Below, one piece after another: positions 5,268-5,828 of a DNA stretch of 5,828 nt (positions within the stretch are counted from its first letter, which is position 1; the number at the start of each line of letters is the position of its first letter). The notes beneath the pieces are model-generated. The model saw only the letters and a list, made by a program, of their open reading frames with translations, searched no databases and had not been told where the DNA came from. Origin of the DNA: Variovorax sp. (lineage in GTDB: Bacteria; Pseudomonadota; Gammaproteobacteria; Burkholderiales; Burkholderiaceae_C). The position numbers were made by a program, and so were the translations under genes. The stretch spans positions 1-5,828 of the forward strand of contig JAQGLP010000113.1 of NCBI GenBank assembly GCA_028292835.1, written 5' to 3'.

Positions 5268-5828
5268 ATGGCCCTCAAATCCACCATCTTCAAGGCGAAC
5301 CTCCAGATCGCCGACATCGACCACGGCTACTACGCCGACCACGCGCTGACGCTGGCGCGGCATCCGAGCGAGACCGACGAGCGCATGATGGTCCGGCTGG
5401 TCGCGCTGGCGCTCAACGCGCACAAGCTGCAAACGGTGTGCGGCGGCGACGGCGTGCTGGGCTTCGGCGCGGGCCTGTCGAACCCGGACGACCCGGACGT
5501 GTCGCTGCGCGACTTCACCGGGCGCACGCGGGTCTGGATCGAGGTCGGCCAGCCGGAGGACAAGCCGCTCGTCAAGGCCTGCGGCAAGGCCGACGAGGTG
5601 CTGCTGTACTGCTTCAACCACGCGGCCGAGATCTGGTGGCGCGGCATCGAGAACAAGCTCTCGCGCCCGCAGAACCTCGGCGTGTGGCGCGTGCCGACCG
5701 CCGCCTCGCAGGCGCTGGCCGCGCTGGCGCAGCGCAGCATGCAGCTGCAGGCGACGGTGCAGGAAGGCGCGCTGATGCTGGGCGACGGCAGGAACAGCAT
5801 CGACATCGAGCTGCTGCGCTGGAAGTAG
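5268..5828 (+). CDS. yaeQ: YaeQ family protein (PD-(D/E)XK-like fold)
   Basis: This 186-residue protein has the length of E. coli YaeQ (181) and matches it throughout as I recall that sequence: MALKSTIFKANLQIADID at the N-terminus, LTLARHPSETDERMMVRL (27-44), VWIEVGQPEDK (89-99), VKACGKADEVLLYCFN (102-117), EIWWRGIENKL (121-131) and MQLQATVQEG (158-167). YaeQ structures show a variant of the PD-(D/E)XK nuclease fold; Glu92 and Lys103 lie in the most nuclease-like part, but I cannot say that activity is retained. YaeQ was first linked to RfaH-related expression through multicopy suppression; its real role is unsettled. ATG at 5268 matches the family start; the GTG at 5235 would add eleven non-conserved residues. 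No strong Shine-Dalgarno site is visible. It may be co-transcribed with purB or have its own unrecognised promoter. Confidence 0.95.
   Translation: MALKSTIFKANLQIADIDHGYYADHALTLARHPSETDERMMVRLVALALNAHKLQTVCGGDGVLGFGAGLSNPDDPDVSLRDFTGRTRVWIEVGQPEDKPLVKACGKADEVLLYCFNHAAEIWWRGIENKLSRPQNLGVWRVPTAASQALAALAQRSMQLQATVQEGALMLGDGRNSIDIELLRWK

Noticed and set aside
1..5828. CRISPR array, tRNA/rRNA gene, prophage or defence island
   Set aside because: I found no regularly spaced repeats, tRNA-like cloverleaf, integrase or known defence domain on either strand; the gene content is housekeeping and stress metabolism.

Overview
The window is a GC-rich (about two-thirds G+C by eye) stretch of ordinary chromosomal genes. 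The proteins are proteobacterial: RlpA with a SPOR domain, PurB close to the E. coli form, YaeQ and a YibF-like GST. High GC, a TACAAT box abutting a start codon, and an AT-rich intergenic palindrome remind me of Burkholderiales, probably Comamonadaceae. That placement is inference from memory, not a database match.

Layout from left to right: (1) the 3' part of rlpA (+), whose start lies outside the window; (2) a convergent gene (-) for a ferritin-like four-helix-bundle protein with a full set of candidate di-iron ligands; (3) a divergent gene (+) for an exported glutathione-peroxidase-family protein; (4) a 352-bp stretch without a credible gene, holding a 12-bp perfect inverted repeat around a 28-nt pyrimidine tract; (5) a YibF-like glutathione S-transferase gene (-); (6) purB (+), divergent from the GST gene by 79 bp and possibly leaderless; (7) a 196-bp hairpin-rich spacer; (8) yaeQ (+), ending on the last base of the window.

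The genes alternate strand and form no obvious operon, except that purB and yaeQ share a direction. Functions are cell-envelope separation (RlpA), peroxide and electrophile handling (Gpx, GST), a putative di-iron oxidoreductase, purine synthesis (PurB) and a conserved protein of uncertain role (YaeQ). The two thiol-related genes are neighbours but face each other and need not be co-regulated.

I see no mobile element, CRISPR array, RNA gene or phage/defence module, and no clear new system. The points most worth a second look are the uncharacterised di-iron protein, the inverted repeat in the 352-bp gap, the apparently leaderless purB start, and the Leu-Pro hexanucleotide repeat in rlpA.
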